A DNA stretch of 64,000 nt, taken from assembly GCA_001295865.1 (NCBI GenBank), contig LJHW01000012.1, forward strand, positions 1 to 64,000. The letters run 5' to 3'. Numbering within the stretch: the stretch's first letter is position 1; the number at the start of each line of letters is the position of its first letter. Shown piece by piece: positions 8,555-16,805 of the stretch. The notes under the pieces are model-generated. The model was not told the origin of the DNA, did not search any database, and saw nothing but the letters and a program-made list of their open reading frames with translations. The translations under genes and the position numbers were made by a program. The DNA comes from a beta proteobacterium AAP65. GTDB lineage: Bacteria > Pseudomonadota > Gammaproteobacteria > Burkholderiales > Burkholderiaceae_C.

Positions 8555-8784
8555 GCACCGCCGGTCTTGCGGCTTCGCCCTGCATCAACGTCTGCCAGAT
8601 GGACGCCGCCACCGGCTGGTGCGGCGGCTGCCTGCGCACGCTGGACGAGATCGCGCGCTGGTCTTCGCTGGACGAAGCCCGCCGCCACGCCGTGCTGGCC
8701 GCGCTGCCCGAACGCCGCGTAACCTGGCTGGCCAGCGGCCGCACGCTGCCCGCGCCGCAGCCGCCGCGCACGCGGCCGCGTTGA
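8551..8784 (+). CDS. DUF1289 cysteine-rich protein
   Basis: A 77-residue protein of the DUF1289 family: SPCINVCQMDAATGWCGGC gives the conserved C-x3-C...WC-x2-C arrangement, probably a small metal site, followed by LRTLDEIARWSSLDEARRHAVL. The start ATG overlaps the liuE stop, which argues for translational coupling. Members are often encoded beside redox or tRNA-modification genes, and here it is wedged between HMG-CoA lyase and a DsbA-fold isomerase. No activity is established for the family. The C-terminal Pro/Arg tail is low-complexity. Confidence 0.8.
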   Translation: MSTAGLAASPCINVCQMDAATGWCGGCLRTLDEIARWSSLDEARRHAVLAALPERRVTWLASGRTLPAPQPPRTRPR

Positions 8785-8800
8785 ACCTGAAGGACCCGCT

Positions 8801-9427
8801 ATGCACCGCATCGTTTTCCACTTCGACGTGCTCTCGCCTTTTGCCTGGCTGGCCTTCCAGCGCCTGCCGCAGGTGCTGGAGGGCCTGAGCTTTGAGGTCG
8901 AGTACCGCCCGCTGCTGCTGGCCGGCCTGCTGCAGCACCACGGCCAGAAGGGCCCGGCCGAGGTGGAGCCCAAGCGCGCCTGGACCTTTCGCCACGTGCA
9001 CTGGCTGGCGGCGCAGCAGGGCGTGCCGCTCGTCACCCCGGCGCAGCACCCCTTCAACCCGCTGGCGCTGCAGCGGCTGGCGCTGGCCTGCGGGCCCAAC
9101 CGGCGCGTGGTGGAGGCGCTGTTCCGCCACGTGTGGGCCGAAGGCGGTGATGCCAACGACCCCGCGCGCCTGGCCGCACTGACCGACGCCCTGGCCCCCG
9201 CCCGCGACCCGAACAGCGTCGAGGTGAAGGCCGAATTGCGCGCCAACACCGAAGCCGCGGCGGCGGCCGGCATCTTCGGCGTGCCCACCTTCGAACACGC
9301 CGGCCGCCTGTTCTGGGGCCTGGACGCGCTGCCGATGCTGCGCGACGCCCTGGCCGGTGGGGCCTGGTTCGAAGGCCCGGCCTGGCAGGCCGAGGGTGCG
9401 CCGCGCCCGGGCGTGCGCCGGGGCTGA
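8801..9427 (+). CDS. DsbA-family 2-hydroxychromene-2-carboxylate isomerase-like protein
   Basis: A 208-residue kappa-class GST/DsbA-fold protein. The N-terminus IVFHFDVLSPFAWLAFQRLP carries the Ser/Pro pair (SPFAW) that replaces CxxC in HCCA isomerases, and the C-terminal IFGVPTFEHAGRLFWGLDAL is the conserved cis-Pro region. Known relatives isomerise an aromatic-degradation intermediate using glutathione. No naphthalene pathway genes are present, so the substrate is unclear. It is probably the last gene of the liu transcript, 16 bases behind DUF1289. Confidence 0.85.
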   Translation: MHRIVFHFDVLSPFAWLAFQRLPQVLEGLSFEVEYRPLLLAGLLQHHGQKGPAEVEPKRAWTFRHVHWLAAQQGVPLVTPAQHPFNPLALQRLALACGPNRRVVEALFRHVWAEGGDANDPARLAALTDALAPARDPNSVEVKAELRANTEAAAAAGIFGVPTFEHAGRLFWGLDALPMLRDALAGGAWFEGPAWQAEGAPRPGVRRG

Positions 9428-9521
9428 AGCGCCGCGGCGGCGGTGCACGGCCCCCCGCCCGCACGATGGCGCGCCCCGGGCCGCGCCGCCTAGCATGCAG
9501 GCCCAGCCTTGAGGAGCCGCC

Positions 9522-9860
9522 ATGCCCGCCGCCGATCCGAACCCGGTCTACCCCAGCCACCTCACTGTCACCGTTGGTGTCAATCAAACCGTCAACGTGG
9601 GCGGCAGCAGCACGCGCGCAGTGGGCCGCGACGCCAGCAGCAGCGTGCTCGGCAGCCAACAAGAAAGCGTCGGCAAGAACTACACGCTCACCGCCGGCGA
9701 CAGCCTGGTGCTGCGCTGCGGCGCTGCCAGCATCACGCTGAAGAAAGACGGCACCATCGTCATCAAGGGCGGTGACATCACGCTCGACGCCAGCGGCAAG
9801 ATCAACGCCAAGGCCAGCAGCGATGTGCTGATCAAAGGCAGCAAGCTCGGCAGCAACTGA
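9522..9860 (+). CDS. Free-standing VgrG C-terminal (beta-helix tip) domain protein
   Basis: A 112-residue protein that matches only the tail of type VI secretion VgrG/gp5-like spikes (DUF2345-type repeats). Alternating beta-strand segments such as ITLKKDGTIVIKGGDITLDA and GKINAKASSDVLIKGSKLGSN end in the typical KIGxN-like terminus. The gp27/gp5 body is absent, and no other T6SS gene is nearby. It has its own ribosome site (GAGGAG, 6 bases before ATG), a possible TAGCAT -10 box at 9491-9496, and a strong terminator directly behind it, so it looks like an independently expressed gene rather than debris. It could be an adaptor tip or a remnant that found another use. Confidence 0.6.
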   Translation: MPAADPNPVYPSHLTVTVGVNQTVNVGGSSTRAVGRDASSSVLGSQQESVGKNYTLTAGDSLVLRCGAASITLKKDGTIVIKGGDITLDASGKINAKASSDVLIKGSKLGSN

Positions 9861-9878
9861 GCACAGCCCGCCTCGCCT

Positions 9879-9904
9879 TGCGGCCTGGGTGGCCGCATTT
9901 TTTT
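9879..9904 (+). terminator. Rho-independent terminator after the VgrG-tail gene
   Basis: TGCGGCC pairs with GGCCGCA around a five-base loop and is followed by seven T residues. It ends any transcript from the VgrG-like gene or from liu read-through, and insulates the acetate operon. Confidence 0.85.
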
Positions 9905-10072
9905 CGGCACCCGCCTGTTGATCGAGGGTTAACCCGGTGTTCCGGGGCCCTGCGGCGGCTTTCTGTCAGCGCACGTTGGTTTCGCGTCAGAGCATGGTCA
10001 GTGGGCCTGCTCACAGTGGGGTCAAGCCTTCCCGGCACCGGGTGGGCAGCACCAAGACCCCCAGGAGACCCG

Positions 10073-10381
10073 ATGGACGCCTCACTTGCCGCGCGCATCA
10101 CAGCGCACCCTTCGTACCAGAAGCTCAGAGCCGACCGCACCCGTTTCGGCTGGTGGCTCACCGCCGCCATGATGCTGGTGTACTACGGCTTCATCATGCT
10201 GGTGGCCTTCAACAAGCCGCTGCTGGCCACGCGCCTCGGTGATGGCGTGATGACCGTCGGCATGCCGCTGGGCCTGGGCGTGATCGTCTTCACCATCGTC
10301 ATCACCGGGCTGTACGTGCGCCGCGCCAACAGCGAGTACGACCGCCTGGCGGCCGAAGTCAACGCCTCGGTGCTGAAGTGA
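10073..10381 (+). CDS. DUF485 membrane protein (YjcH-like)
   Basis: A 102-residue protein with two membrane spans ([18 protein letters not shown] and [17 protein letters not shown]) and the DUF485 ending [16 protein letters not shown]. In Escherichia coli the homologue yjcH precedes actP, as here. It is thought to accompany the sodium-solute symporter, though its role is not defined. The ATG follows AGGAGA by five bases. The stop lies nine bases before actP, so the two are co-translated. Upstream 9905-10072 is a leader of about 170 bases with a GGGTTAACCC palindrome at 9926-9935 but no promoter I can name. Confidence 0.9.
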   Translation: MDASLAARITAHPSYQKLRADRTRFGWWLTAAMMLVYYGFIMLVAFNKPLLATRLGDGVMTVGMPLGLGVIVFTIVITGLYVRRANSEYDRLAAEVNASVLK

Positions 10382-10389
10382 GGCCGGCC

Positions 10390-12114
10390 ATGAAGACCTC
10401 CAACACCCTTCGCCAGGCTGCGCTGCTGGCCGTGCTCTTCGGCACCTCGGCTGCCGTGCTGGCGGCCGGGGCCGATCTCGGCCAGGCCACCAAGCAGGCC
10501 ACCAACTGGACAGCCATCGGCATGTTCGGTGCCTTCGTCGCGTTCACGCTGTGGATCACCAAGTGGGCCGCAGCCAAGACGCGCAGCACGTCCGATTTCT
10601 ACACGGCCGGTGGCGGCATCACCGGCTTCCAGAATGGCCTGGCGATCGCCGGCGACTACATGAGCGCGGCGTCCTTCCTGGGCATCAGCGCGGCGGTGAT
10701 GGCCAGCGGCTTTGATGGCCTCATCTACAGCATCGGCTTCCTGGTGGGCTGGCCGGTCGTCACCTTCCTGCTGGCCGAGCGCCTGCGCAACCTGGGCAAG
10801 TTCACCTTCGCCGACGTGGCGGCCTTCCGCTTCGAGCAGACGCCGGTGCGCGTGTTCGCAGCCAGCGGCACGCTGGTGGTGGTGGCGTTCTATTTGATTG
10901 CGCAGATGGTCGGCGCGGGCCAGCTCATCAAGCTGCTCTTCGGGCTGGAGTACTGGATCGCGGTGGTGATCGTCGGCGGCCTGATGATGGTTTACGTGCT
11001 CTTCGGCGGCATGACGGCCACCACCTGGGTGCAGATCATCAAGGCCGTGATGCTGCTGGCCGGCGCCACCTTCATGGCCGGCGCGGTGCTGTGGCACTTC
11101 GGTTTCAGCCCCGAGGCGATGTTCGCCGAGAGCGTGAAGATCAAGACCGGCATCGCGCAAGCCGCCGGGAAGACGCCGGAAGAAGCCGCGGCGGCGGGCT
11201 TCAGCATCATGGGGCCGGGCGGCTTCGTGAAGGACCCGATCAGCGCCATCAGCTTCGGCATGGCGCTGATGTTTGGCACCGCCGGGCTGCCGCACATCCT
11301 GATGCGCTTCTTCACCGTGCCGAACGCCAAGGAAGCGCGCAAGAGCGTGCTGTGGGCCACCACCTGGATCGGCTACTTCTACATCCTCACCTTCATCATC
11401 GGCTTCGGCGCCATCACCTTCGTGCTGACGAACCCCGATTTCCTGGATGCCAAGGGCGGGCTGATCGGCGGCAGCAACATGGCCGCCATCCACTTGGCCA
11501 ATGCGGTGGGCGGCAACGTCTTCCTGGGCTTCATCTCGGCGGTGGCCTTCGCCACCATCCTGGCGGTGGTGGCCGGCCTCACGCTCAGCGGCGCCAGCGC
11601 CGTGAGCCACGACCTCTACGCCACTGTCATCAAGAAGGGCAAGGCCAACGGCCGCGAGGAACTGCGCGTCTCGAAGATCACCACCGTGTGCCTGGGCATC
11701 ATCGCCGTGGTGCTGGGCATCGCCTTCGAGAAGCAGAACATCGCCTTCATGGTGAGCCTGGCCTTCGCCATCGCGGCGAGTGCCAACTTCCCCGTGCTCT
11801 TGATGAGCGTGCTGTGGAAGGGCTGCACCACGCGCGGTGCGGTGATCGGCGGCTTCCTGGGGCTGATCTCCAGCGTGGGCCTCACGGTGGTGTCGCCCGC
11901 CGTGTGGGAAGCCACTTTGGGCAACCCCAAGGGCAGCGCGCTCTTCCCGTACACCAGCCCGGCGCTGTTCAGCATGACCATCGGCTTCGTCGGCATCTGG
12001 CTCTTCAGCGTGCTGGACAACAGCAAGCGCGCCGCCAAGGACAAGGCCGGCTTCGCGATGCAGCAGCTGCGCTCGGAGACCGGCATCGGTGCCGCGGGCG
12101 CCAGCGGGCACTGA
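10390..12114 (+). CDS. actP: Cation/acetate symporter ActP
   Basis: A 574-residue sodium-solute symporter (SLC5 type) that imports acetate and other short carboxylates. It has a cleavable-looking N-terminal signal ([17 protein letters not shown]), then about 13 membrane segments. ActP landmarks are [33 protein letters not shown] (quoted in part: [17 protein letters not shown]) and [17 protein letters not shown]. The start at 10390 is the ATG aligned with family N-termini; a GTG at 10378 adds only four residues. It is followed by a 24-bp palindrome and a terminator before the DUF294 gene, so downstream genes may be partly uncoupled. Confidence 0.95.
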   Translation: MKTSNTLRQAALLAVLFGTSAAVLAAGADLGQATKQATNWTAIGMFGAFVAFTLWITKWAAAKTRSTSDFYTAGGGITGFQNGLAIAGDYMSAASFLGISAAVMASGFDGLIYSIGFLVGWPVVTFLLAERLRNLGKFTFADVAAFRFEQTPVRVFAASGTLVVVAFYLIAQMVGAGQLIKLLFGLEYWIAVVIVGGLMMVYVLFGGMTATTWVQIIKAVMLLAGATFMAGAVLWHFGFSPEAMFAESVKIKTGIAQAAGKTPEEAAAAGFSIMGPGGFVKDPISAISFGMALMFGTAGLPHILMRFFTVPNAKEARKSVLWATTWIGYFYILTFIIGFGAITFVLTNPDFLDAKGGLIGGSNMAAIHLANAVGGNVFLGFISAVAFATILAVVAGLTLSGASAVSHDLYATVIKKGKANGREELRVSKITTVCLGIIAVVLGIAFEKQNIAFMVSLAFAIAASANFPVLLMSVLWKGCTTRGAVIGGFLGLISSVGLTVVSPAVWEATLGNPKGSALFPYTSPALFSMTIGFVGIWLFSVLDNSKRAAKDKAGFAMQQLRSETGIGAAGASGH

Positions 12115-12122
12115 GCCCGTGC

Positions 12123-12146
12123 GCGCAAGGCCGGCCGGCCTTGCGC
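12123..12146. repeat. 24-bp perfect palindrome after actP
   Basis: A perfectly self-complementary block (GCGCAAGGCC, then GGCC, then the mirror half) nine bases behind the actP stop. It could form a cruciform or an mRNA 3'-end hairpin that protects the actP message. It lacks a T-run of its own and stands just before the terminator at 12163. Confidence 0.6.
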
Positions 12147-12162
12147 CAGATCACAGCCCACA

Positions 12163-12202
12163 CCAGGGGCCGCAGGCATCATGCTGCGGCCCCTGGTTCT
12201 TT
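12163..12202 (+). terminator. Hairpin terminator between actP and the DUF294 gene
   Basis: A 13-bp perfect stem (CCAGGGGCCGCAG against CTGCGGCCCCTGG) with an eight-base loop is followed by TTCTTT. Placed 20 bases before the next ATG, it may act as an attenuator rather than a full stop, since the downstream genes have no other visible promoter. Confidence 0.75.
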
Positions 12203-12221
12203 GCTGAGGCCTACTGGTGTG

Positions 12222-13337
12222 ATGCCCGCGCTTGCCCCCGCCGTTGATGAAGCCCCACCCGGGTTGATCGGCCTGCTCGCGCGACATTCGCGCAGCGCAG
12301 CCTTGCAGATCGACGCCGCCACCAGCGTCGCCGCGCTGCAGGCCGCGGCGCAGCACATCGATCAAACCGTGCGCCACCTGCAGACCGCCGGCATCCGCGT
12401 GGAGCGCATCGCGCGGCTGGTGGGTGAGCTGCACGCGCGGCTCTTCGCGCGCCTGTGGGCGCTGCAGGCGCCGCCGGCGCTGGCCCGCAGCGCCTGCCTG
12501 CTGGTGATGGGCAGCGAGGGCCGCGGCGAACAGCTGCTCAAGACCGACCAGGACAACGCGCTGCTGCTGCCCGATGAGCTGCCGGCCGGCATCACGCCCG
12601 AAGCCGTGGCCAGGTTGACGCAAGACTTCAGTGCCGCGCTGGCGCAGCTGGGCTACCCGCCTTGCCCGGGCGGCGTGATGCTCAGCCGCGCACCGTGGTG
12701 CCAGCCGCTGTCGGCCTTCAAGGCCGCACTGCAAAGCTGGGTGATGGGCGGCACGCCCGAGGGCCTGCTGAACCTGGCGGTGTTTTTTGACGCCCGCTGC
12801 GTGGCCGGCGACCCGGCGCTGCTGCAGGCCGCGCGTGCGCACCTGGGCTGCCTGCTGGGCGGGCAAGATGCGTGGCTCGCGCGCTTTGCGGCACCGGCCG
12901 ACCAGTTCAGCGAACCCGCCCATTGGTTCACGCAGCTGGCGCAACTCGCGCATTGGGCGCACCTGGGCCCGCAGCGCGAAGAGCCCGCCATCGACCTCAA
13001 GAAGCTCGGCCTCTTTCCGCTGGTGCACGGCGTCCGTGCGCTGGCGCTGCAACACGGCCTGACCGAAACCGGCACCGCCGCGCGCCTGCAGGCCCTGGCC
13101 GAAGCGGGTGTGCTGGAAACGACCTTCGCGCGCGACCTCACCGAAGCCCTGCACCTGCTGATGGGCCTGCGCCTGGCGCACCAGCTGCGCGCCTTGGCCG
13201 CGGGCCAGGCGCCGGGCAACACGGTGCAGCCGGCCGCGCTCTCGACGCGGGAGCGCCAGACCCTGCAAGATGCGCTGGGGCTCGTGCGGCGCTGGCGCGC
13301 TTGGCTGCGTTTGCACTTCCGCCTGGACACCTTGTGA
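12222..13337 (+). CDS. DUF294 putative nucleotidyltransferase
   Basis: A 371-residue protein of the DUF294/DUF294_C family. The nucleotidyltransferase core is visible as VMGSEGRGEQLLKTDQDNAL near residue 95, which keeps the G-S...R-E...TD-x-D pattern of the GlnD/MNT superfamily. The C-terminal half (LKKLGLFPLVHGVRALAL onward) is the helical DUF294_C domain. Related proteins usually carry CBS domains in front; this one has only a short helical N-terminus. Such enzymes are predicted to transfer a nucleotide to a protein or small molecule. It follows actP after a terminator-like hairpin and overlaps the next gene by one base (TGATG), so it probably works with the exonuclease fusion. Confidence 0.8.
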   Translation: MPALAPAVDEAPPGLIGLLARHSRSAALQIDAATSVAALQAAAQHIDQTVRHLQTAGIRVERIARLVGELHARLFARLWALQAPPALARSACLLVMGSEGRGEQLLKTDQDNALLLPDELPAGITPEAVARLTQDFSAALAQLGYPPCPGGVMLSRAPWCQPLSAFKAALQSWVMGGTPEGLLNLAVFFDARCVAGDPALLQAARAHLGCLLGGQDAWLARFAAPADQFSEPAHWFTQLAQLAHWAHLGPQREEPAIDLKKLGLFPLVHGVRALALQHGLTETGTAARLQALAEAGVLETTFARDLTEALHLLMGLRLAHQLRALAAGQAPGNTVQPAALSTRERQTLQDALGLVRRWRAWLRLHFRLDTL

Positions 13338-15406
13338 TGCGCACCGACCGCCCGCTGTTGCGCACCCGCCTGGCCGTGGCCGCGGCGGCGGCGCTGGTGC
13401 TCTTGCTCTTCACGGGCTTGGGCGCGCTGCTGCTGTGGGGCAGCTTCAGCGCTGAAGAGCGCGCCGCGCTGCAGGGCGTGCAGGGCCTGCTGGTCGACAG
13501 GGCGCCGCTGCTGGTGGTGCTGGCCCTGGGCGTGGTGCTGGCCGCCGCCGCCGCGGCCGGCCCGCTGCACCGCCGCTGGGTGGCCGCCCCGGCGCAGCTC
13601 GCCGAGCAGGCCGAGGTGCTGCTGGGCCCCGAGGTGCAGCGCACGCTCACGCTGCCCGCAGCCTCGGCGCCGCTGCAGGCGCTGGCCACACACATCAACG
13701 CGCTGGCGGCCCAGCGTGATGCGCTGCGCGCCGACATCGCCGGCGAGGTGGCCCGCGCCAGCCGCCACATCGAGCAAGAGCGCCAGCGCCTGGCCGCGCT
13801 GATGAGCGAGCTGCCGCAAAGCGTGGTCGTGTGCACGCTGGACGGCCGCGTGCTGCTCTACAACCGGCGCGCGCGGCTGCAGTTCCGCGCCTTGAGCGGC
13901 GCGCCCGGCGCGGCTGGCGGTGCCGAGCTGCTGGGCCTGGGCCGCAGCATCCACGCCGTCTTCGACCGCGAACTCGTGGCGCACGCGCTGGCCTCGGTGC
14001 AGCAACGCCTGCAGCGCGGGGCCGAGCAGCCGAGCGCGCAGTTCATCACGAGCACGCCCAGCGGGCAGCTGCTGCGGGTGAGGCTCTCGCCGGTGCGTGC
14101 CGTGGAAGAGGCCGGTGCGCCTAATTCGCCGCCGGCCCGCGTCGGCACGGCGCCGCTGGCGGGCTTCGTGCTGCTGCTCGACAACGTCACACGCGAGTTC
14201 GAAGCCGACACCGAAAACACCCGCTGGCCGCTGGAAGACATGCGCGGCAGCGACGTGCTGCAGGCCGCGCAGGCGCGCATCGAGGCCGGCGGGCGCCTGG
14301 CCTGCACGCTGGGGGCGGTGGACGAAACGCTCTGGCTGCGTGTGGACAGTTACTCGCTGCTGCTGGCGCTGGCCGGCCTGGCCGAACGGGTGCACGACGA
14401 ACTGGGGCTGCGCAGCGTGCAGCTGCGGCTGCAGGTGCAGCCCGCGTCCGAAGGCGCAAAGCCGGGCCCGCGCCGCGCCCAGCTCGACCTGCTGTGGACC
14501 GGCCCCGCGCTGAGCACGGAAACCGCGATGGGCTGGGAGCTCGATGCGCTGCCCCGCTCAGGCGCCGCCACCGGCCCCGGTGGCCCGGCTGGCCTCAGCG
14601 TGCGCGATGTTGTGCAGCGCCACGGCGGCGGCTTCTGGTTCGAGCGTGAACGCACGCGGCACGAAGCCTTCTTCCGCTTCGTGCTGCCGCTGGCCGCCGA
14701 GCCCGCTTTGCTGGAGACGCTGGAAGCCGCCGACCCCGGCGCCGACAGCCGCCCCGACTACCTGGGCTTCGACCTCTTCGCCGCCAGCCAGCACCAGCGC
14801 GCGCTCGACGACCGGCCGCTGGCGGAGCTGAGCTACACCGTCTTCGACACCGAGACCACGGGCCTGGACCCGGCCACCGACGAGATCCTGCAGATCGGCG
14901 CCACGCGCCTGCTCGCCGGCCGCCTGCTCAAGGGCGAAAGCTTCGACCAGCTGGTGCACCCGGGCCGCAGCATCCCGGCCGAGGGCATCGCCATCCACGG
15001 CATCACGCCGGCGATGGTGGCCGGCCAGCCGCCCATCAGCACGGTGCTGCCGGCCTTCCACGCCTATGCGCGCGACACCGTGCTCGTGGCGCACAACGCA
15101 GCCTTCGACCTGCGCTTTTTCCAGATGAAAGAAGCCGCCACCGGCCTGTGCTTCGAGCAGCCGGTGCTCGACACCCTGCTGCTCTCGGCGGTGGTGCACC
15201 CGGCCCAGGCCTCGCACCGGCTGGAGGCCATCGCCGAGCGTTTCGGCGTCAGCGTGCAGGGCCGGCACACGGCGCTGGGCGATGCGCTGGTCACGGCCGA
15301 GATCTTCCGCCGCATGCTGCCGTTGTTGGCGCAGCAAGGCATCGTCACGCTGGGCCAGGCGCGCGCCGCGGCGCAGAAGACCTGGTACGCGCAGCTGCGG
15401 TACTGA
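13337..15406 (+). CDS. Membrane-anchored PAS / degenerate kinase / 3'-5' exonuclease fusion
   Basis: A 689-residue fusion. Two N-terminal membrane spans (about 12-37 and 55-75) are followed by a HAMP-like linker and a PAS domain (about 150-285). Residues about 300-460 resemble a histidine-kinase ATPase region: the end GLSVRDVVQRHGGGFWFERE mirrors the kinase G2 box, but no phospho-accepting His box precedes it and the N-box asparagine is not evident, so it is probably a dead kinase used for sensing. The C-terminus is a DEDDh exonuclease like DnaQ: DTETTGLDP (about 504), HNAAFDLRFF (about 585), HTALGDALVTAEIF (about 644), with all acidic residues kept. It overlaps the DUF294 gene by one base. 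The substrate may be DNA, RNA or a nucleotide signal. Confidence 0.82.
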   Translation: MRTDRPLLRTRLAVAAAAALVLLLFTGLGALLLWGSFSAEERAALQGVQGLLVDRAPLLVVLALGVVLAAAAAAGPLHRRWVAAPAQLAEQAEVLLGPEVQRTLTLPAASAPLQALATHINALAAQRDALRADIAGEVARASRHIEQERQRLAALMSELPQSVVVCTLDGRVLLYNRRARLQFRALSGAPGAAGGAELLGLGRSIHAVFDRELVAHALASVQQRLQRGAEQPSAQFITSTPSGQLLRVRLSPVRAVEEAGAPNSPPARVGTAPLAGFVLLLDNVTREFEADTENTRWPLEDMRGSDVLQAAQARIEAGGRLACTLGAVDETLWLRVDSYSLLLALAGLAERVHDELGLRSVQLRLQVQPASEGAKPGPRRAQLDLLWTGPALSTETAMGWELDALPRSGAATGPGGPAGLSVRDVVQRHGGGFWFERERTRHEAFFRFVLPLAAEPALLETLEAADPGADSRPDYLGFDLFAASQHQRALDDRPLAELSYTVFDTETTGLDPATDEILQIGATRLLAGRLLKGESFDQLVHPGRSIPAEGIAIHGITPAMVAGQPPISTVLPAFHAYARDTVLVAHNAAFDLRFFQMKEAATGLCFEQPVLDTLLLSAVVHPAQASHRLEAIAERFGVSVQGRHTALGDALVTAEIFRRMLPLLAQQGIVTLGQARAAAQKTWYAQLRY

Positions 15407-15451
15407 GTCACGCGCCAGAGACGGGCCAGCCACAGCAGTGGGGGCGGGTGC

Positions 15452-15482
15452 TTGACATGGTGTACTAGTGAACCCGTACACT
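15452..15482 (+). promoter_or_regulatory. Promoter of the GntR-ABC operon
   Basis: A consensus -35 (TTGACA, 15452-15457) with TACACT at 15477-15482 as the best -10, spacer 19. Transcription would begin about at the ATG (15490), which has no ribosome site, so the regulator is likely made from a leaderless message. Confidence 0.6.
15460..15481. promoter_or_regulatory. Operator of the YtrA-type GntR regulator
   Basis: GTGTAC and its inverse GTACAC are spaced 10 bases apart, overlaid by a direct repeat of ACTAGT (15464-15469 and 15480-15485). The element fills the promoter spacer and -10 box, the position expected for autorepression by the adjacent GntR protein. Confidence 0.65.
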
Positions 15483-15489
15483 AGTCCAC

Positions 15490-15894
15490 ATGGACACCCC
15501 GATCCTGTTCCAGATCAACACCGGCTCGCCCGAGCCCATCTACCGCCAGCTGATGGACCAGCTGCGCCGGCGGGTGGCCGCGGGGCAGTGGGTGGCGGGG
15601 CAGGCGCTGCCTTCGGTGCGTGACCTGGCGCTGCAGCTGGCCGTGCACCCGATGACCATCTCCAAGGCCTACAGCCTGCTAGAGCTGGAAGGCCTGCTGG
15701 AGCGCCGGCGTGGTTTGCCCATGGTGATTGCCGCCGGCCACGCCCGGCCCGCCGCCGCGCGCGACCGGCTGGAGAGCCTGCGCCCCACGCTGCAGCGCGC
15801 CGCCGCCGAAGCGCGTGAACTCGACATCCCGAAAGCCCAGGCCCTGCGCCTGTTCGAACGCCTGCTCGACGCCCCTGACACCGGAGCCCTGTGA
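15490..15894 (+). CDS. GntR-family repressor, YtrA subfamily
   Basis: A 134-residue regulator. The winged-helix domain begins PILFQINTGSPEPIYRQLMDQ and continues through VRDLALQLAVHPMTISKAYSLLE. Only a short helical tail follows in place of a ligand domain, which defines the YtrA subfamily. Such proteins repress the ABC transporter genes they are co-transcribed with, and are relieved by cell-wall-active or other stress compounds. The stop overlaps the ATPase start (TGATG). The operator described at 15460-15481 supports autoregulation. Confidence 0.88.
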   Translation: MDTPILFQINTGSPEPIYRQLMDQLRRRVAAGQWVAGQALPSVRDLALQLAVHPMTISKAYSLLELEGLLERRRGLPMVIAAGHARPAAARDRLESLRPTLQRAAAEARELDIPKAQALRLFERLLDAPDTGAL

Positions 15895-16805
15895 TGAACC
15901 TGAGCCCCTCCTCCTCCGCCGGCGCCGCCCCCCCCACCGGGTTGGTGCTGCAGACCGCTGCGCTGCCCGCGGCACCGGCCAGCGTGCAGATCCAGGGCCT
16001 GCACGTGGGCTACCGCGGCCAGCCCGTGCTGCAGGGCCTGGACTGGACGCTGCAGCCCGGCCAGGTGGTGGGCCTGCTGGGCCGCAACGGCGCCGGCAAG
16101 ACCACGCTGCTGGAAGCCCTGCTGGGCCTGCGTGATGCGCAGGGCGGCAGCGTGCAGCTCTTCGGCGAACCGGCATCCAAGCCCAGCGATGCGGTGCGCG
16201 CGCGCATCGGCTACGTGCCGCAGAGCAGCGACCTGTTCGGCGAGCTGCGTGCGCAGCAGTTGCTCGACTACTTCCGCGGCTTCTACCCGCGCTGGAACGG
16301 CGAGAAGGTGGCGCAGCTGCTGCAGCGCTGGGCCGTGCCGCTGGACCTGGAAATCGCCCGCATGAGCGGCGGTCAGCAGCAGCGCCTGTCCATCATCCGC
16401 GCGCTGGCGCACGAGCCCGACCTGCTGGTGCTCGACGAACCCGTGGCCAGCCTCGACCCGCTGGTGCGGCGCGACTTCCTGCGTGAACTGGTGGAGCAGG
16501 TGCTCGACCGCGGCACCACGGTGGTCTTCAGCACGCACATCCTGTCGGATCTGGAGCGTGTGGCCTTCAACGTCGCCTTCCTGCGCGAAGGCCGCATTGC
16601 GCTGCAGGCCGCGCTGGACGAGCTGCTGGAGACCAGCCAGCTCGTGGTGGGCGCCGAGGCGCAGCTCCATCTGCTGCCGGCCGCCGAGGTGCTGGCGCGC
16701 CAGCCCGGCCGCTGGCTGCTGCGCCGCGTGGACGGCGCGGCGCTGCCCGCCGGCCTGGTGGCGCAGCGCGCCAGCCTCGAAGACCTGTTCGAGGTGCTGA
16801 CGTGA
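15894..16805 (+). CDS. ABC transporter ATP-binding protein
   Basis: A 303-residue ATPase. Motifs in order are Walker A LLGRNGAGKTTLLEALLGL, Q-loop GYVPQSSDLFG, signature MSGGQQQRLSIIRAL, Walker B DLLVLDEPVASLDP and the switch His in FSTHILSDLERV. An N-terminal extension of about 35 residues and a C-terminal domain of about 90 residues are typical of drug- or lipid-type (YtrB-like) exporters. It lies between the YtrA-type repressor and a large membrane protein, with one- and four-base overlaps, so the three act as one unit. Confidence 0.92.
   Translation: MNLSPSSSAGAAPPTGLVLQTAALPAAPASVQIQGLHVGYRGQPVLQGLDWTLQPGQVVGLLGRNGAGKTTLLEALLGLRDAQGGSVQLFGEPASKPSDAVRARIGYVPQSSDLFGELRAQQLLDYFRGFYPRWNGEKVAQLLQRWAVPLDLEIARMSGGQQQRLSIIRALAHEPDLLVLDEPVASLDPLVRRDFLRELVEQVLDRGTTVVFSTHILSDLERVAFNVAFLREGRIALQAALDELLETSQLVVGAEAQLHLLPAAEVLARQPGRWLLRRVDGAALPAGLVAQRASLEDLFEVLT

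Noticed and set aside
9905..10072. Sigma-54 promoter before the acetate genes
   Set aside because: No GG-N10-GC pair with the expected flanking bases was found; only a short GGGTTAACCC palindrome stands out.
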